A DNA stretch of 64,000 bases from Clostridia bacterium (GTDB lineage Bacteria; Bacillota; Clostridia; Oscillospirales; CAG-272). A program made the translations under genes and the position numbers. The stretch lies in the NCBI GenBank assembly GCA_017428635.1, contig JAFRQK010000044.1:1-64000 (forward strand), read 5' to 3'. Under the pieces are notes generated by a model. It saw nothing but the letters and a program-made list of their open reading frames with translations. It ran no database searches and was not told the origin of the DNA. This document shows positions 15,817 to 23,880 of this stretch, piece after piece; the stretch's first letter is position 1, and the number at the start of each line of letters is the position of its first letter.

Positions 15817-17529
15817 ATGCTTTTCTATGACTTTGAAGTTTTTGCTTTTGATTGGTTAGTTGTCATCATGGACACTGATCAGAAGAAAGAAACGGTCATT
15901 GTCAATAATGTTGAACAATTGCAAAAAATGTATGATGACCACATCAATGATATTTGGGTTGGATTCAACAACAGACATTATGACCAATACATCCTGAAAG
16001 GCATTCTTTGCGGTTTTGATGCAAAAAGAATAAATGATTTCATCATTGTCAAAGGAAATCCGGGATGGAAATTCAGCAGTATGTTCAATGAACTTCCACT
16101 GATCAACTATGATGTAATGCTCAATACTGATAGGGGTCTGAAGTCTTTTGAAGGGTTCATGGGAAATGACATCCGTGAAAGTCAAGTTCCGTTTGATATT
16201 GACCGGAAACTGACTGACAAGGAAATTCAGGAAACCATCTTCTATTGCAGACATGATGTGCAGCAGACCATGAAGGTGTTCATGAAACGCATTGACGAAT
16301 TCAACACCATGATCTATTTCATCAAGCACTTCAAACTTCCGCTTGCAGCACTGTCAAAGACCAAAGCACAGTTGGCAGCGGAAATCCTTGGTGGAAACCG
16401 TAAAGGTCAGATGTTTGATGATGAATTTGATTTTCCTATTTTGGACTGTCTTGAACTGAAAAAATACAGACACATTGCAGATTGGTACAAAGCACCTGAA
16501 AATCATGACTATGAGAAATCACAGAAGGATGTGATGGTTGCAGGTGTCCCCCACACCTATTCTTGGGGCGGTGGGCATGGTGCAATCCCACAATACCATG
16601 CAAAAGGTGATTTCCTGATCATAGATGTTACAGCATATTACCCTTCACTTCAGAAGAAATATCACTTTGGTTACAGGGTGATGGATAATCCTGAAAACTT
16701 TGAATTCATCCATGATTCCAATATTGAATTCAAAAGGAAGGGTGATAAAAAAGCAAGACTGCCATTCAAAATTATGGACAATGCCATTTCCGGTCAGATG
16801 AAACAAAGAAGTTCAGCGTTGTTTGATCCCATGTCCAATAATAGTATTTGTGTCAATGGACAACTTCTGCTGCTTGACCTTGTTGAACATCTTGAACCGG
16901 TCATTGAACAACTTGTTCAGAATAACACAGATGGTATTGTAGTTAAACTGAAGGATTATGACAGGGACTTTGACATCATTGATGGCATTGTTGCTGATTG
17001 GGAAAGAAGAACCGGAATGCGGATGGATTTTGAAACATTTTTCGGTGAAATCTTTCAGAAGGATGTCAACAATTATATGTTGATAGACCGGGAAACAGGT
17101 GCAATGAAAGTCAAAGGTGCATATATCAAGAAACTGTCTGATCTTGATTATGATTTACCTATTTTGAATAAGGCATTAGTTGATTATATGGTCAACGGTA
17201 TTCCGATAGAACAGACGGTGAACCAATGTGATGATTTGAAAGAATTTCAGTTGGTGGCAAAGATTTCAAACAAATACAGTTGCATTCTTCATGGTGAAAA
17301 ACCGATAAAGGAAAAGTGCATCCGGGTGTTTGCATCAAAAAACAATGCTGATCAAGGTGTTAAGAAGGTCAGTATCAGAACCGGTAAACCGGAAAAGATT
17401 TCAAACAGTCCTGAACATTGTTTCATTTGGAATGATGAAGTAAACGGTGTAAAAGTTCCATCTAAACTTGATAAACAATGGTACATAAGGATGGCACAAA
17501 AAAGACTGAATGATTTTGGGGTGGTGTAA
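15817..17529 (+). CDS. Phage family B-like DNA polymerase
   Basis: 570 residues, short for family B. An exonuclease-like start MLFYDFEVFAFDW (Exo I D-x-E), FNNRHYDQYIL (Exo II-like) and YCRHDVQQT (Exo III-like) precede the palm motifs DVTAYYPSLQ near residue 270 (motif A) and NNTDGIVVKL near 370 (motif C, with TDG in place of the usual D-T-D). It probably replicates the phage genome with the downstream primase-helicase. The loss of one motif C Asp is a feature of this compact phage group or a divergence worth checking. Confidence 0.83.
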   Translation: MLFYDFEVFAFDWLVVIMDTDQKKETVIVNNVEQLQKMYDDHINDIWVGFNNRHYDQYILKGILCGFDAKRINDFIIVKGNPGWKFSSMFNELPLINYDVMLNTDRGLKSFEGFMGNDIRESQVPFDIDRKLTDKEIQETIFYCRHDVQQTMKVFMKRIDEFNTMIYFIKHFKLPLAALSKTKAQLAAEILGGNRKGQMFDDEFDFPILDCLELKKYRHIADWYKAPENHDYEKSQKDVMVAGVPHTYSWGGGHGAIPQYHAKGDFLIIDVTAYYPSLQKKYHFGYRVMDNPENFEFIHDSNIEFKRKGDKKARLPFKIMDNAISGQMKQRSSALFDPMSNNSICVNGQLLLLDLVEHLEPVIEQLVQNNTDGIVVKLKDYDRDFDIIDGIVADWERRTGMRMDFETFFGEIFQKDVNNYMLIDRETGAMKVKGAYIKKLSDLDYDLPILNKALVDYMVNGIPIEQTVNQCDDLKEFQLVAKISNKYSCILHGEKPIKEKCIRVFASKNNADQGVKKVSIRTGKPEKISNSPEHCFIWNDEVNGVKVPSKLDKQWYIRMAQKRLNDFGVV

Positions 17530-17882
17530 TGGAAAAGTTAAGAATTGAATGGCACAAAACTTTTGATGAACCGGGTGACGGTTATTTGGAACTGATAACT
17601 GATGTTTTCTTTCCTTGCACCGTAGAAAAGGCGAAAAAAGTCTTTCATCTTGCAAAAAGGTGGTGTTCTGATGAAACATTGCTTGAACTTGCTGAATATT
17701 TCAAAACCAAGATTTCTGAAATTGATGAATTGATTTTAGAAATCAAACACAAATATCCTGACACAAGGGTTGGTTCAAAAGAAAAAAAGCAATGTGAAAC
17801 GGATTTCAAATCACTGATCAACAGACAAAAAAAATACCAACGAAATCTGAACATATTACAAGATTACATTGAAAGGAAGTGA
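17529..17882 (+). CDS. Hypothetical coiled-coil phage protein
   Basis: 117 residues, starting one base before the polymerase stop ends (overlap TAATG). Helical and Lys-rich throughout, ending in a basic coiled coil (CETDFKSLINRQKKYQRNLN). Encoded between polymerase and primase, so perhaps an accessory replication factor. No family recognised. Confidence 0.6.
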   Translation: MEKLRIEWHKTFDEPGDGYLELITDVFFPCTVEKAKKVFHLAKRWCSDETLLELAEYFKTKISEIDELILEIKHKYPDTRVGSKEKKQCETDFKSLINRQKKYQRNLNILQDYIERK

Positions 17883-17888
17883 TGAAGG

Positions 17889-19784
17889 GTGTCTTTTTTC
17901 AAAGGTTATGTGATGACCAAAGATAAAAAGTGCATTGAAAAATTCAAAGGCAGAAATGATTTCAAAACCATTGAACAAGTTTCATCCCTTCCTGAATATG
18001 CCGGTATTCTTGCCCCTGATGCAATTTTGATTGACATTGATGATGAAATGCAATCTGAATTACTTTTCAAGATATGCGAAACTGAAAATGTCCTTTGTAA
18101 AATTCTAAAGAGCAGGTCAGGAATGCACTTCCTGTTCAAAAATAGCAAAGTGGACAAGTGTTTCACCAAGACAAAACTTGCTTGCGGTTTACATGATATT
18201 GACATCAAATCCGGATTCAAAAATAGTTATGAAGTCTTGAAAATTGATGGCAAAGACCGTGAAGTTTTGTATGACATTCTTGAAGGTGAAGAATATCAGG
18301 AACTTCCAAAATGGTTGTTTCCGGTCAAGACCACAATGGAATTTCTTGACATGGAAGCAGGTGACGGAAGAAATCAAGCACTATTCAATTATATTCTTAC
18401 CCTGCAAAGCAATGATTTCACAGTGGAAGAAGCAAGGGAAACAATCAGGATCATAAACACCTATATTTTGAAAGAACCTTTGTCTGAATCTGAATTGTCA
18501 GTGATTTTGCGTGATGATGCCTTCAGAAAACCGGTATTTTTCAAAGGGAATACATTCCTATTTGATAAGTTCGCAACCTACATAAAGAACAACAACCACA
18601 TCATCCGTATCAATGGGCAGTTGCATTTATTCAAGGATGGTGTGTATGTTCCCGGTCAAGAAGAAATTGAAGCGGTGATGATCAAGCACATCAGCAGTCT
18701 TTCAAATGCAAAGCGGTCTGAAGTATTCAAATATTTGAACCTTCTTTTGCTTGAAAATTCGCAAATTGCACCGGCAAACCTGATTGCATTCAAAAATGGT
18801 ATTTATGATCTGAACACAAACACCTTGCAACCGTTCAATCCAAATGTGGTTATCACAAACCGCATTCCTTGGGATTACAACCCTGCTGCATATTCAAAAT
18901 TAGCAGATAAAACCCTTGACAACATTGCTTGCGGTGATAAACAAGTCAGAACTATTCTTGAAGAATGTATTGGTGCTTGTTTCTATCGGTCAAACACTTT
19001 GGGTGATGGTAAAGCATTCATATTGACCGGCGAAGGATCAAACGGAAAATCAACCTTCATTGCTATGCTGCAACACCTTTTGAATGAAGATAATATTGCA
19101 GCACTTGACTTAAAGGAACTTGATCAGAAGTTTCAGAATGCTGCACTGTTTGGAAAGTTGGCAAACCTTGGTGATGATATTTCAGATGAATTCATTGTGA
19201 ATGCTTCCATCTTCAAGAAGTTTGTGACCGGTGAAAGGGTTCAGGTACAAAACAAAGGTGAAAAACCGTTTGAATTCAACAACTATGCAAAGTTCATTTT
19301 CAGTGCAAATACCATTCCAAGGATAAAGGACAAAACCGGTGCTGTTTTAAGACGGTTGCTGATTGTTCCATTCAATGCAAACTTCACCCGGAATGATTCA
19401 GACCATGATGCCGGGATCAAGTATAAACTTCAGGATCAGGAAGTCATGGAATATTTAATTGTAATAGGTCTTGAAGCACTGAAGAATGTCATTGCAAACA
19501 AAGGATTCACCGAATCTGAAAAGGTTCAGGAACAGTTGAAGGAATATGAAGAAACCAACAACCCCATTCTTGGATTCTTTGAAGAATGCGAAATGGAAGG
19601 TTTTCAGATTGAAAATGAACAGACTGACAAAGTTTTCAAGCGTTACAAGGAATATTGCATTGGCAACAATTTCAATGCAATGTCCAAGTCAGAGTTTTCC
19701 AAGGCACTTTGTAGGAAACTTGGTATGACTACCAAAACCCAAAAACTGAACGGAAAAGTTTTCCGGATTTATGTGAAAGGATGA
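17889..19784 (+). CDS. Primase-helicase (P4/D5 type, AEP primase plus SF3 helicase)
   Basis: 631 residues from a GTG start preceded by AAAGGAAG. The N-terminal primase half has DAILIDIDDE (metal aspartates near residue 48) and HFLFKNSK. The D5_N region follows. The SF3 helicase has Walker A GEGSNGKSTFIAML near residue 378, Walker B/B' around GDDISDEF and motif C KFIFSANTIPRIKDKTGAVL, then RRLLIVPF. It makes primers and unwinds DNA at the phage origin. A C-terminal winged-helix segment (KVFKRYKEYC to the end) fits the pox D5 C-terminal family. Confidence 0.92.
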   Translation: MSFFKGYVMTKDKKCIEKFKGRNDFKTIEQVSSLPEYAGILAPDAILIDIDDEMQSELLFKICETENVLCKILKSRSGMHFLFKNSKVDKCFTKTKLACGLHDIDIKSGFKNSYEVLKIDGKDREVLYDILEGEEYQELPKWLFPVKTTMEFLDMEAGDGRNQALFNYILTLQSNDFTVEEARETIRIINTYILKEPLSESELSVILRDDAFRKPVFFKGNTFLFDKFATYIKNNNHIIRINGQLHLFKDGVYVPGQEEIEAVMIKHISSLSNAKRSEVFKYLNLLLLENSQIAPANLIAFKNGIYDLNTNTLQPFNPNVVITNRIPWDYNPAAYSKLADKTLDNIACGDKQVRTILEECIGACFYRSNTLGDGKAFILTGEGSNGKSTFIAMLQHLLNEDNIAALDLKELDQKFQNAALFGKLANLGDDISDEFIVNASIFKKFVTGERVQVQNKGEKPFEFNNYAKFIFSANTIPRIKDKTGAVLRRLLIVPFNANFTRNDSDHDAGIKYKLQDQEVMEYLIVIGLEALKNVIANKGFTESEKVQEQLKEYEETNNPILGFFEECEMEGFQIENEQTDKVFKRYKEYCIGNNFNAMSKSEFSKALCRKLGMTTKTQKLNGKVFRIYVKG

Positions 19785-19789
19785 TTGAT

Positions 19790-20167
19790 ATGAATGCAGT
19801 TGAAAAAGATGTTGATTCCCTTGTTTTCAAAGAACTGAACGAAGCAAACAAAAGGTTTCCCCTATTCAGTTCTGCACATCATGGTTATGCCGTGATCAAA
19901 GAAGAAATTGAAGAAACAATGGATGGGATGAACCTTCTGCTTGAAATCTTTGCTAATGCTTGGGATGGCATTAAAAAGAATGAACCGGTGTTTGACCGGA
20001 TCAGAGCAGCAAAGGCGGTTGCAGAAAACATTGCTGTTGAAGCAATTCAGGTTGCTGCTATGTGTGACAAATATAATATGTCACTTGCAGGTGAAAATGC
20101 TGATCATTGTGTGATGTGCGGTGAAATCATCCCGGAAGGAAGGACACACCTGCCTTCCTTCCTGTAA
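19790..20167 (+). CDS. MazG-like/hypothetical protein with C-terminal zinc knuckle
   Basis: 125 residues from MNAVEKD; an in-frame ATG at 19781 overlaps the previous stop but is too close to the AAAGGA site. Helical body with KEEIEETMDGMNLLLEI, as seen in MazG-like folds. The C-terminus has CVMCGEIIPEG, a zinc-ribbon-like knuckle with only one CxxC. Function unknown; possibly a nucleotide-pool or regulatory protein. Confidence 0.6.
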   Translation: MNAVEKDVDSLVFKELNEANKRFPLFSSAHHGYAVIKEEIEETMDGMNLLLEIFANAWDGIKKNEPVFDRIRAAKAVAENIAVEAIQVAAMCDKYNMSLAGENADHCVMCGEIIPEGRTHLPSFL

Positions 20168-20187
20168 TACAAAGGTTGGTGATTCAG

Positions 20188-20301
20188 ATGGGGTATAGAA
20201 AAGTTGGGTATTTAGAACAGATTTGGTATATCATCAAATACTGCCTGAAGAACGGAATCCCAAGATTTCATAAGAAAAAGACAGGAAGGAAACCAAAATG
20301 A
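20188..20301 (+). CDS. Small basic phage protein (37 aa)
   Basis: MGYRKVGYLEQIWYIIKYCL is followed by a strongly basic tail (FHKKKTGRKPK). AAAGGTTGGTG precedes the ATG, and the stop overlaps the methyltransferase start as ATGA. The coupling argues that it is translated. An amphipathic or membrane-touching N-terminal helix is possible; function unknown. Confidence 0.5.
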   Translation: MGYRKVGYLEQIWYIIKYCLKNGIPRFHKKKTGRKPK

Positions 20302-20895
20302 AAGATTGGAACGGCAATCAGAACAGTATTTATACAACACTTGGTGCTTCTAACCACACCCAAAAAGAAAGGCAATCTGATGATTACTATGCAACAGAAC
20401 CAAGAGCAGCGGAACTTCTACTTGAACAAGAAGAATTCCACCATACAATTTGGGAATGTGCTTGTGGTGAAGGTCATCTTGCAAAGGTGTTTGAACAACA
20501 CGGTCATGAAGTGATTTCAACTGATTTGGTTTACAGGGGTTTTGGTGATCCTGAACCGCTTGACTTTCTAAAAGAAACCCTTGATGACTTTGATGGTGAC
20601 ATCATAACAAATCCACCATACAAATATGCACTTGATTTTGTTCAGAAGGCATTGGAAAGCATAAAACCGGGAAGAAAAGTTGCAATGTTTTTGAAATTGC
20701 AGTTTCTTGAAGGGAAACAAAGAAAGACTTTCTTTCAAAAGACCCCCCCCCCGGACAGTTTATGTTTCAAGCAGCAGGTTGATTTGTGCAATGAATGGTG
20801 ATTTCAAAACATTCACATCAAGTGCTGTTGCTTATGCTTGGTTTGTTTGGGAAAAAGGATATACAGGTGAAACGGTTATAAAATGGATAAATTAA
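20298..20895 (+). pseudogene. DNA adenine methyltransferase split by a +1 error in a C10 tract (possibly phase-variable)
   Basis: The first 150 codons encode an N6-adenine methyltransferase-like protein with the AdoMet pocket WECACGEGHLAKVF and catalytic DIITNPPYKYALDF. After ten consecutive C residues (20743-20752) this frame ends early at 20801. The +1 frame continues with the expected C-terminus (PPRTVYVSSSRLICAMNG, then SSAVAYAWFVWEKGYTGE and IIKWIN-like end at 20895). Nine Cs would restore one reading frame of about 198 codons. The gene is either switched off by slipped-strand mispairing, a sequencing error, or truly broken. Its likely role is self-protection of phage DNA. Confidence 0.8.
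20743..20752. repeat. C10 homopolymer tract inside the methyltransferase gene
   Basis: Ten Cs in a row in a low-GC phage where other C runs are short. Such tracts change length readily during replication, and here each one-base change would turn the methyltransferase frame on or off. Confidence 0.9.
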
Positions 20896-20912
20896 AGAAA
20901 AGGTATAGGAAT

Positions 20913-21050
20913 ATGAAACAATACATATTTCCGGTTTTGTTGATACTTTTAGATGTAGGTGCAGCAATTGTGTATGCAACTGAAAAGGATTGGCGAAAAA
21001 CCGTTTATTGGTTGGCTGCTGCAATATTGAATGTTGTGGTGACATTTTGA
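20913..21050 (+). CDS. Small two-helix membrane protein (45 aa)
   Basis: MKQYIFPVLLILLDVGAAIV, a short polar turn (YATEKDWRKT), then VYWLAAAILNVVVTF: two membrane segments. An in-frame ATG at 20883 would add ten basic residues and overlap the methyltransferase end; the start used follows AAAAGGTATAGGA. Typical accessory phage membrane protein; role unknown. Confidence 0.55.
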   Translation: MKQYIFPVLLILLDVGAAIVYATEKDWRKTVYWLAAAILNVVVTF

Positions 21051-21065
21051 AAGGATGTGTTTGGT

Positions 21066-21296
21066 TTGATTGATAAAGATTTATTTCAGGACATGATGAA
21101 TACTTTTTATGAAAGTGTGTCTGAAAAAGTGGTTTGTGATATTTTGGAAAATGTGGAAGCCGGTTCTGACAGCATGGATTTCTTCAAAATGCTTATAAAA
21201 AATGGTTGTCCTGCTTCTGTAATTCTAAAAACCTTTACAGAGTTTTCTACAAAACATAAAAAGGTAACAGATGAAACCGCAAAAGGTAACACTTAA
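21066..21296 (+). CDS. Hypothetical phage protein
   Basis: About 76 residues. A TTG at 21066 spaced 10 bp from AAAGGA is preferred over the GTG at 21057, which is too close. Helical acidic protein (IDKDLFQDMMNTFYESVSEK). No family recognised. Its 3' end carries the first two copies of the GGTAAC repeats that fill the region after it. Confidence 0.5.
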   Translation: MIDKDLFQDMMNTFYESVSEKVVCDILENVEAGSDSMDFFKMLIKNGCPASVILKTFTEFSTKHKKVTDETAKGNT

Positions 21297-21549
21297 CTGT
21301 TTATAAGTGTTACCCTGAAAAACCTTGTATTTATAAGGGTTTCAGCGGTTAGGGTAACAGATAACACTGAATTCTTTTTTACTTGAATAATTAGTAAAAA
21401 ATACATCATTAAAATTTGATTGTTCGCTAAAAAATAAAAAATAATAGCAGTGTTACCCATTTAAGTGTTACCTTTGCCCTGAATACCGCATAAATACTGA
21501 CTTTTTAGCGGTAACACTTGATTTTCAAAAAGTGTTTACAGTAACACTT
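21263..21549. repeat. Iterated GGTAACACTT / AAGTGTTACC sites (origin or operator region)
   Basis: Copies at 21285-21294 (+), 21305-21314 (-), 21449-21457 (-, AGTGTTACC), 21463-21472 (-), 21510-21519 (+) and 21541-21549 (+, GTAACACTT), plus shorter GGTAAC at 21263 and 21353. Almost all are in the 273-bp gene-free stretch 21297-21569, which is otherwise AT-rich. Mixed orientation and AT-rich gaps suit a replication origin or a multi-site operator between the early genes and the packaging genes. The same word occurs at 7403-7412 and 7491-7500. Confidence 0.75.
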
Positions 21550-21569
21550 CAATAGAAAGGAATGATTTT

Positions 21570-21995
21570 ATGAATGCAAAGCAATATTTGAAACAGGCAT
21601 ATAGATTGAATGAATTGATAAACAGTGACCTTGCTGAACTTGATCAATTGAAGGCACTATCAAGAAGCGTTTCTTCACCAAATCTGTCCGGTATGCCTTC
21701 AGGCGGTTCAAGGAAACAGGAAGCACCCTTTGTGAATGCTGTTCTGAAAATCGTTGACCTTGAAAAAGTCATTGATGCCGAAATAGACCGCTTTGTTGAT
21801 CTGAAGAAGGAAATCCGGGAAGTCATCAATCAGATTCCGGATAATAGTCAGAAGTTATGCCTGAAATTAAGATACATACAATTCCTAAAATGGAATGTCA
21901 TTGCTGATGAAATGGATTTATCTTTGAAGCAGGTTCACAGAATTCACAATGAAGCATTGAAGAATGTAAAATTGCCGTATATGGAAACAAAGTGA
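21570..21995 (+). CDS. DUF1492/ArpU-like sigma-region-4-type late regulator
   Basis: 141 residues. The C-terminal third (LCLKLRYIQFLKWNVIADEM, then DLSLKQVHRIHNEALKNVK) is a sigma-70 region 4-like helix-turn-helix, as in DUF1492/ArpU/RinA-type proteins encoded just before terminase in many Bacillota phages. Those act as late-gene transcription activators. The position here, right after the GGTAACACTT array and before terS, agrees. A helical N-terminal half probably mediates oligomerisation. Confidence 0.78.
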   Translation: MNAKQYLKQAYRLNELINSDLAELDQLKALSRSVSSPNLSGMPSGGSRKQEAPFVNAVLKIVDLEKVIDAEIDRFVDLKKEIREVINQIPDNSQKLCLKLRYIQFLKWNVIADEMDLSLKQVHRIHNEALKNVKLPYMETK

Positions 21996-22008
21996 CACTG
22001 TTTGGGGA

Positions 22009-22038
22009 TTGAATGACACTATCTTTTTATGATATGAT
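22009..22038 (+). promoter_or_regulatory. Possible late promoter
   Basis: TTGAAT (22009-22014), 18 bp, TATGAT (22033-22038), between the late-regulator gene and terS. A terminator hairpin lies only about 20 bp past the expected start site, so transcripts from here would be attenuated unless antiterminated. Confidence 0.35.
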
Positions 22039-22061
22039 TACACTGACCCGAAGGGTTAAGG

Positions 22062-22093
22062 CAGACCGGTTTTCCCCGGTCTGTTTTATTTTG
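22062..22093 (+). terminator. Intrinsic terminator before terS
   Basis: CAGACCGG (22062-22069) pairs with CCGGTCTG (22076-22083) around a six-base loop, followed by TTTTATTTTG. It ends the early transcript or attenuates the late one. Confidence 0.8.
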
Positions 22094-22113
22094 TCAGAAA
22101 GGAAGGTGATTTT

Positions 22114-22542
22114 GTGACTGATAAGCAAAGAAGGTTTTGTGATGAATACCTAATTGATTGCAATGCAACACAGGCAGCAATCCGGGCAGGTTATTCGGAA
22201 AAGACCGCAAGGTTCATTGGTAATGAAAACCTAACAAAACCCTACATCAAAAATTATATTGATGACCGTCTTTCTGAAATCAATTCTGCAAAGACCGCAG
22301 ATGCAAAAGAAGTCATGGAATACCTGACTTCTGTCATGCGTGGTGAATCTTCCGCAGAAATCGTGGTTGTGGAAGGCGAAGGTGAAGGATATTCTTCCGC
22401 AAGGAAGGTTCAGAAAGCACCTGACGAAAAGGAAAGGTTGAAGGCAGCAGAACTTCTTGGGAAAAGATTTGGTCTATTCACTGATAAAGTCAATGTGGAA
22501 GGCACTGCAAAGGTTGTGATTGTTGATGACCTTGATGAATGA
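22114..22542 (+). CDS. terS: Terminase small subunit
   Basis: 142 residues from a GTG start after GAAAGGAAGG. The N-terminal DNA-binding part TDKQRRFCDEYLIDCNATQA and AIRAGYSEKTARFIGNENL is the signature of the Terminase_2 family, and KAAELLGKRFGLFTDKVNVE is the conserved oligomerisation/C-terminal part. It recognises the packaging site and recruits the large subunit. It overlaps terL by 8 bp. Confidence 0.92.
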   Translation: MTDKQRRFCDEYLIDCNATQAAIRAGYSEKTARFIGNENLTKPYIKNYIDDRLSEINSAKTADAKEVMEYLTSVMRGESSAEIVVVEGEGEGYSSARKVQKAPDEKERLKAAELLGKRFGLFTDKVNVEGTAKVVIVDDLDE

Positions 22543-23785
22543 TGCAGTTTTCCGGATGTCTGACTTTGTTGGTGGTGGTTATTCTGATTTTTGGAAGTTC
22601 AAGGGTAGATACAGAATTGTAAAAGGTTCAAGAGCATCCAAAAAATCAAAAACTGCTGCACTTTGGTACATCAGCAATCTTTCAAAAGCAAAATACAAGG
22701 AAGCAAACCTTCTTGTGATCAGAAAAACATTCAGAACACTAAAAGACAGTTGCTTCACAGAACTGAAATGGGCAATCAACAGACTTGGAATGCAAAACAC
22801 ATGGGTTGCAAAAGAAAGTCCGCTTGAAATCATCAATGTGGAAACCGGTCAGAAGATTTACTTCAGGGGTTTGGATGAACCTTTGAAGGTTACATCAATC
22901 ACGGTTGATACAGGTGTTCTTTGTTGGTTGTGGATTGAAGAAGCGTATGAAATCATGTCTGAATCTGATTTTGATACTATTGATGAATCAATCCGTGGTG
23001 AAGTTCCGGAAGGACTGTTCAAGCAGGTAACAATGACCTTCAACCCTTGGAATGAACACCATTGGTTGAAGAAGCGTTTCTTTGATTGTGAACCTGATCC
23101 TGACATCCTTGCCATTACAACCAATTACCAATGCAATGAATGGTTGGATGAATCAGATAGAAAACTGTTTGACACCATGAAAAAGAACAATCCAAGAAGA
23201 TATGCGGTTGCAGGTCTTGGGAATTGGGGCATTGTTGATGGTCTTGTTTATGAGAATTGGAAGGAAGAAACCTTTGATTTGAAAGAAGTTCAGAAACAGT
23301 GTCCGGAACTGAAGTCCGGTTTTGGTCTTGACTTTGGTTATACAAACGATCCTTCCGCAGCATTCATTGGTTTTGTTGATCTTGCAGGTCACAAAATCTA
23401 TGTGTGGGATGAAATGTATGAAAAAGGATTGTCAAACAAGAAAATCTTTGAGAATATCACAAGGATGGGATATTCAAAGGACAGATTCACCGGTGATTCC
23501 GCAGAACCAAAAAGCATTGATGAATTAAAGGGTTACGGATTACGGATCACCGGTGCTGTCAAAGGCAAGGATTCAATCAACAATGGCATTCAATGGATTC
23601 AGGATTGTGAAATCATCATTCATCCCCGGTGTGTGAATTTTCTGACGGAAATCAGCAACTACACTTGGGACAAAGACAGGTTTGGAAACAAATTGAATGT
23701 TCCCATTGATGATTTTAACCACTTGATGGATGCCATGCGTTACGGTCTTGAAGGGTTCATCAAGAAGAATGGTTGGTTGTATTAG
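22535..23785 (+). CDS. terL: Terminase large subunit (PBSX family)
   Basis: 416 residues. The ATPase domain has GSRASKKSKTAALWYISNL (Walker A variant, residues about 32-48), LLWLWIEEAYEI-type Walker B around CWLWIEEAYE near 130 and a coupling motif TFNPWNE. The nuclease domain has GFGLDFGYTNDPSA near 260 and acidic residues in FTGDSAEPKSIDEL. It pumps phage DNA into the prohead and cuts it. The start ATG at 22535 overlaps terS; a TTG further up is possible. Confidence 0.95.
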   Translation: MNDAVFRMSDFVGGGYSDFWKFKGRYRIVKGSRASKKSKTAALWYISNLSKAKYKEANLLVIRKTFRTLKDSCFTELKWAINRLGMQNTWVAKESPLEIINVETGQKIYFRGLDEPLKVTSITVDTGVLCWLWIEEAYEIMSESDFDTIDESIRGEVPEGLFKQVTMTFNPWNEHHWLKKRFFDCEPDPDILAITTNYQCNEWLDESDRKLFDTMKKNNPRRYAVAGLGNWGIVDGLVYENWKEETFDLKEVQKQCPELKSGFGLDFGYTNDPSAAFIGFVDLAGHKIYVWDEMYEKGLSNKKIFENITRMGYSKDRFTGDSAEPKSIDELKGYGLRITGAVKGKDSINNGIQWIQDCEIIIHPRCVNFLTEISNYTWDKDRFGNKLNVPIDDFNHLMDAMRYGLEGFIKKNGWLY

Positions 23786-23799
23786 TAACACGGTAGTAT

Positions 23800-23842
23800 C
23801 AGATCATGCACTTTCCCCTGAAAGATGCACGATCTGTTTTTA
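23800..23842 (+). terminator. Terminator/attenuator after terL
   Basis: CAGATC (23800-23805) pairs with GATCTG (23831-23836), with inner TGCA and CTTTC/GAAAG helices around CCCCT, then TTTTTATTA. It sits between terL and the portal gene and should tune expression of the head genes. Confidence 0.75.
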
Positions 23843-23880
23843 TTACACAATAAATCTATAAAGAAAGGCGGTGAAAAAGA

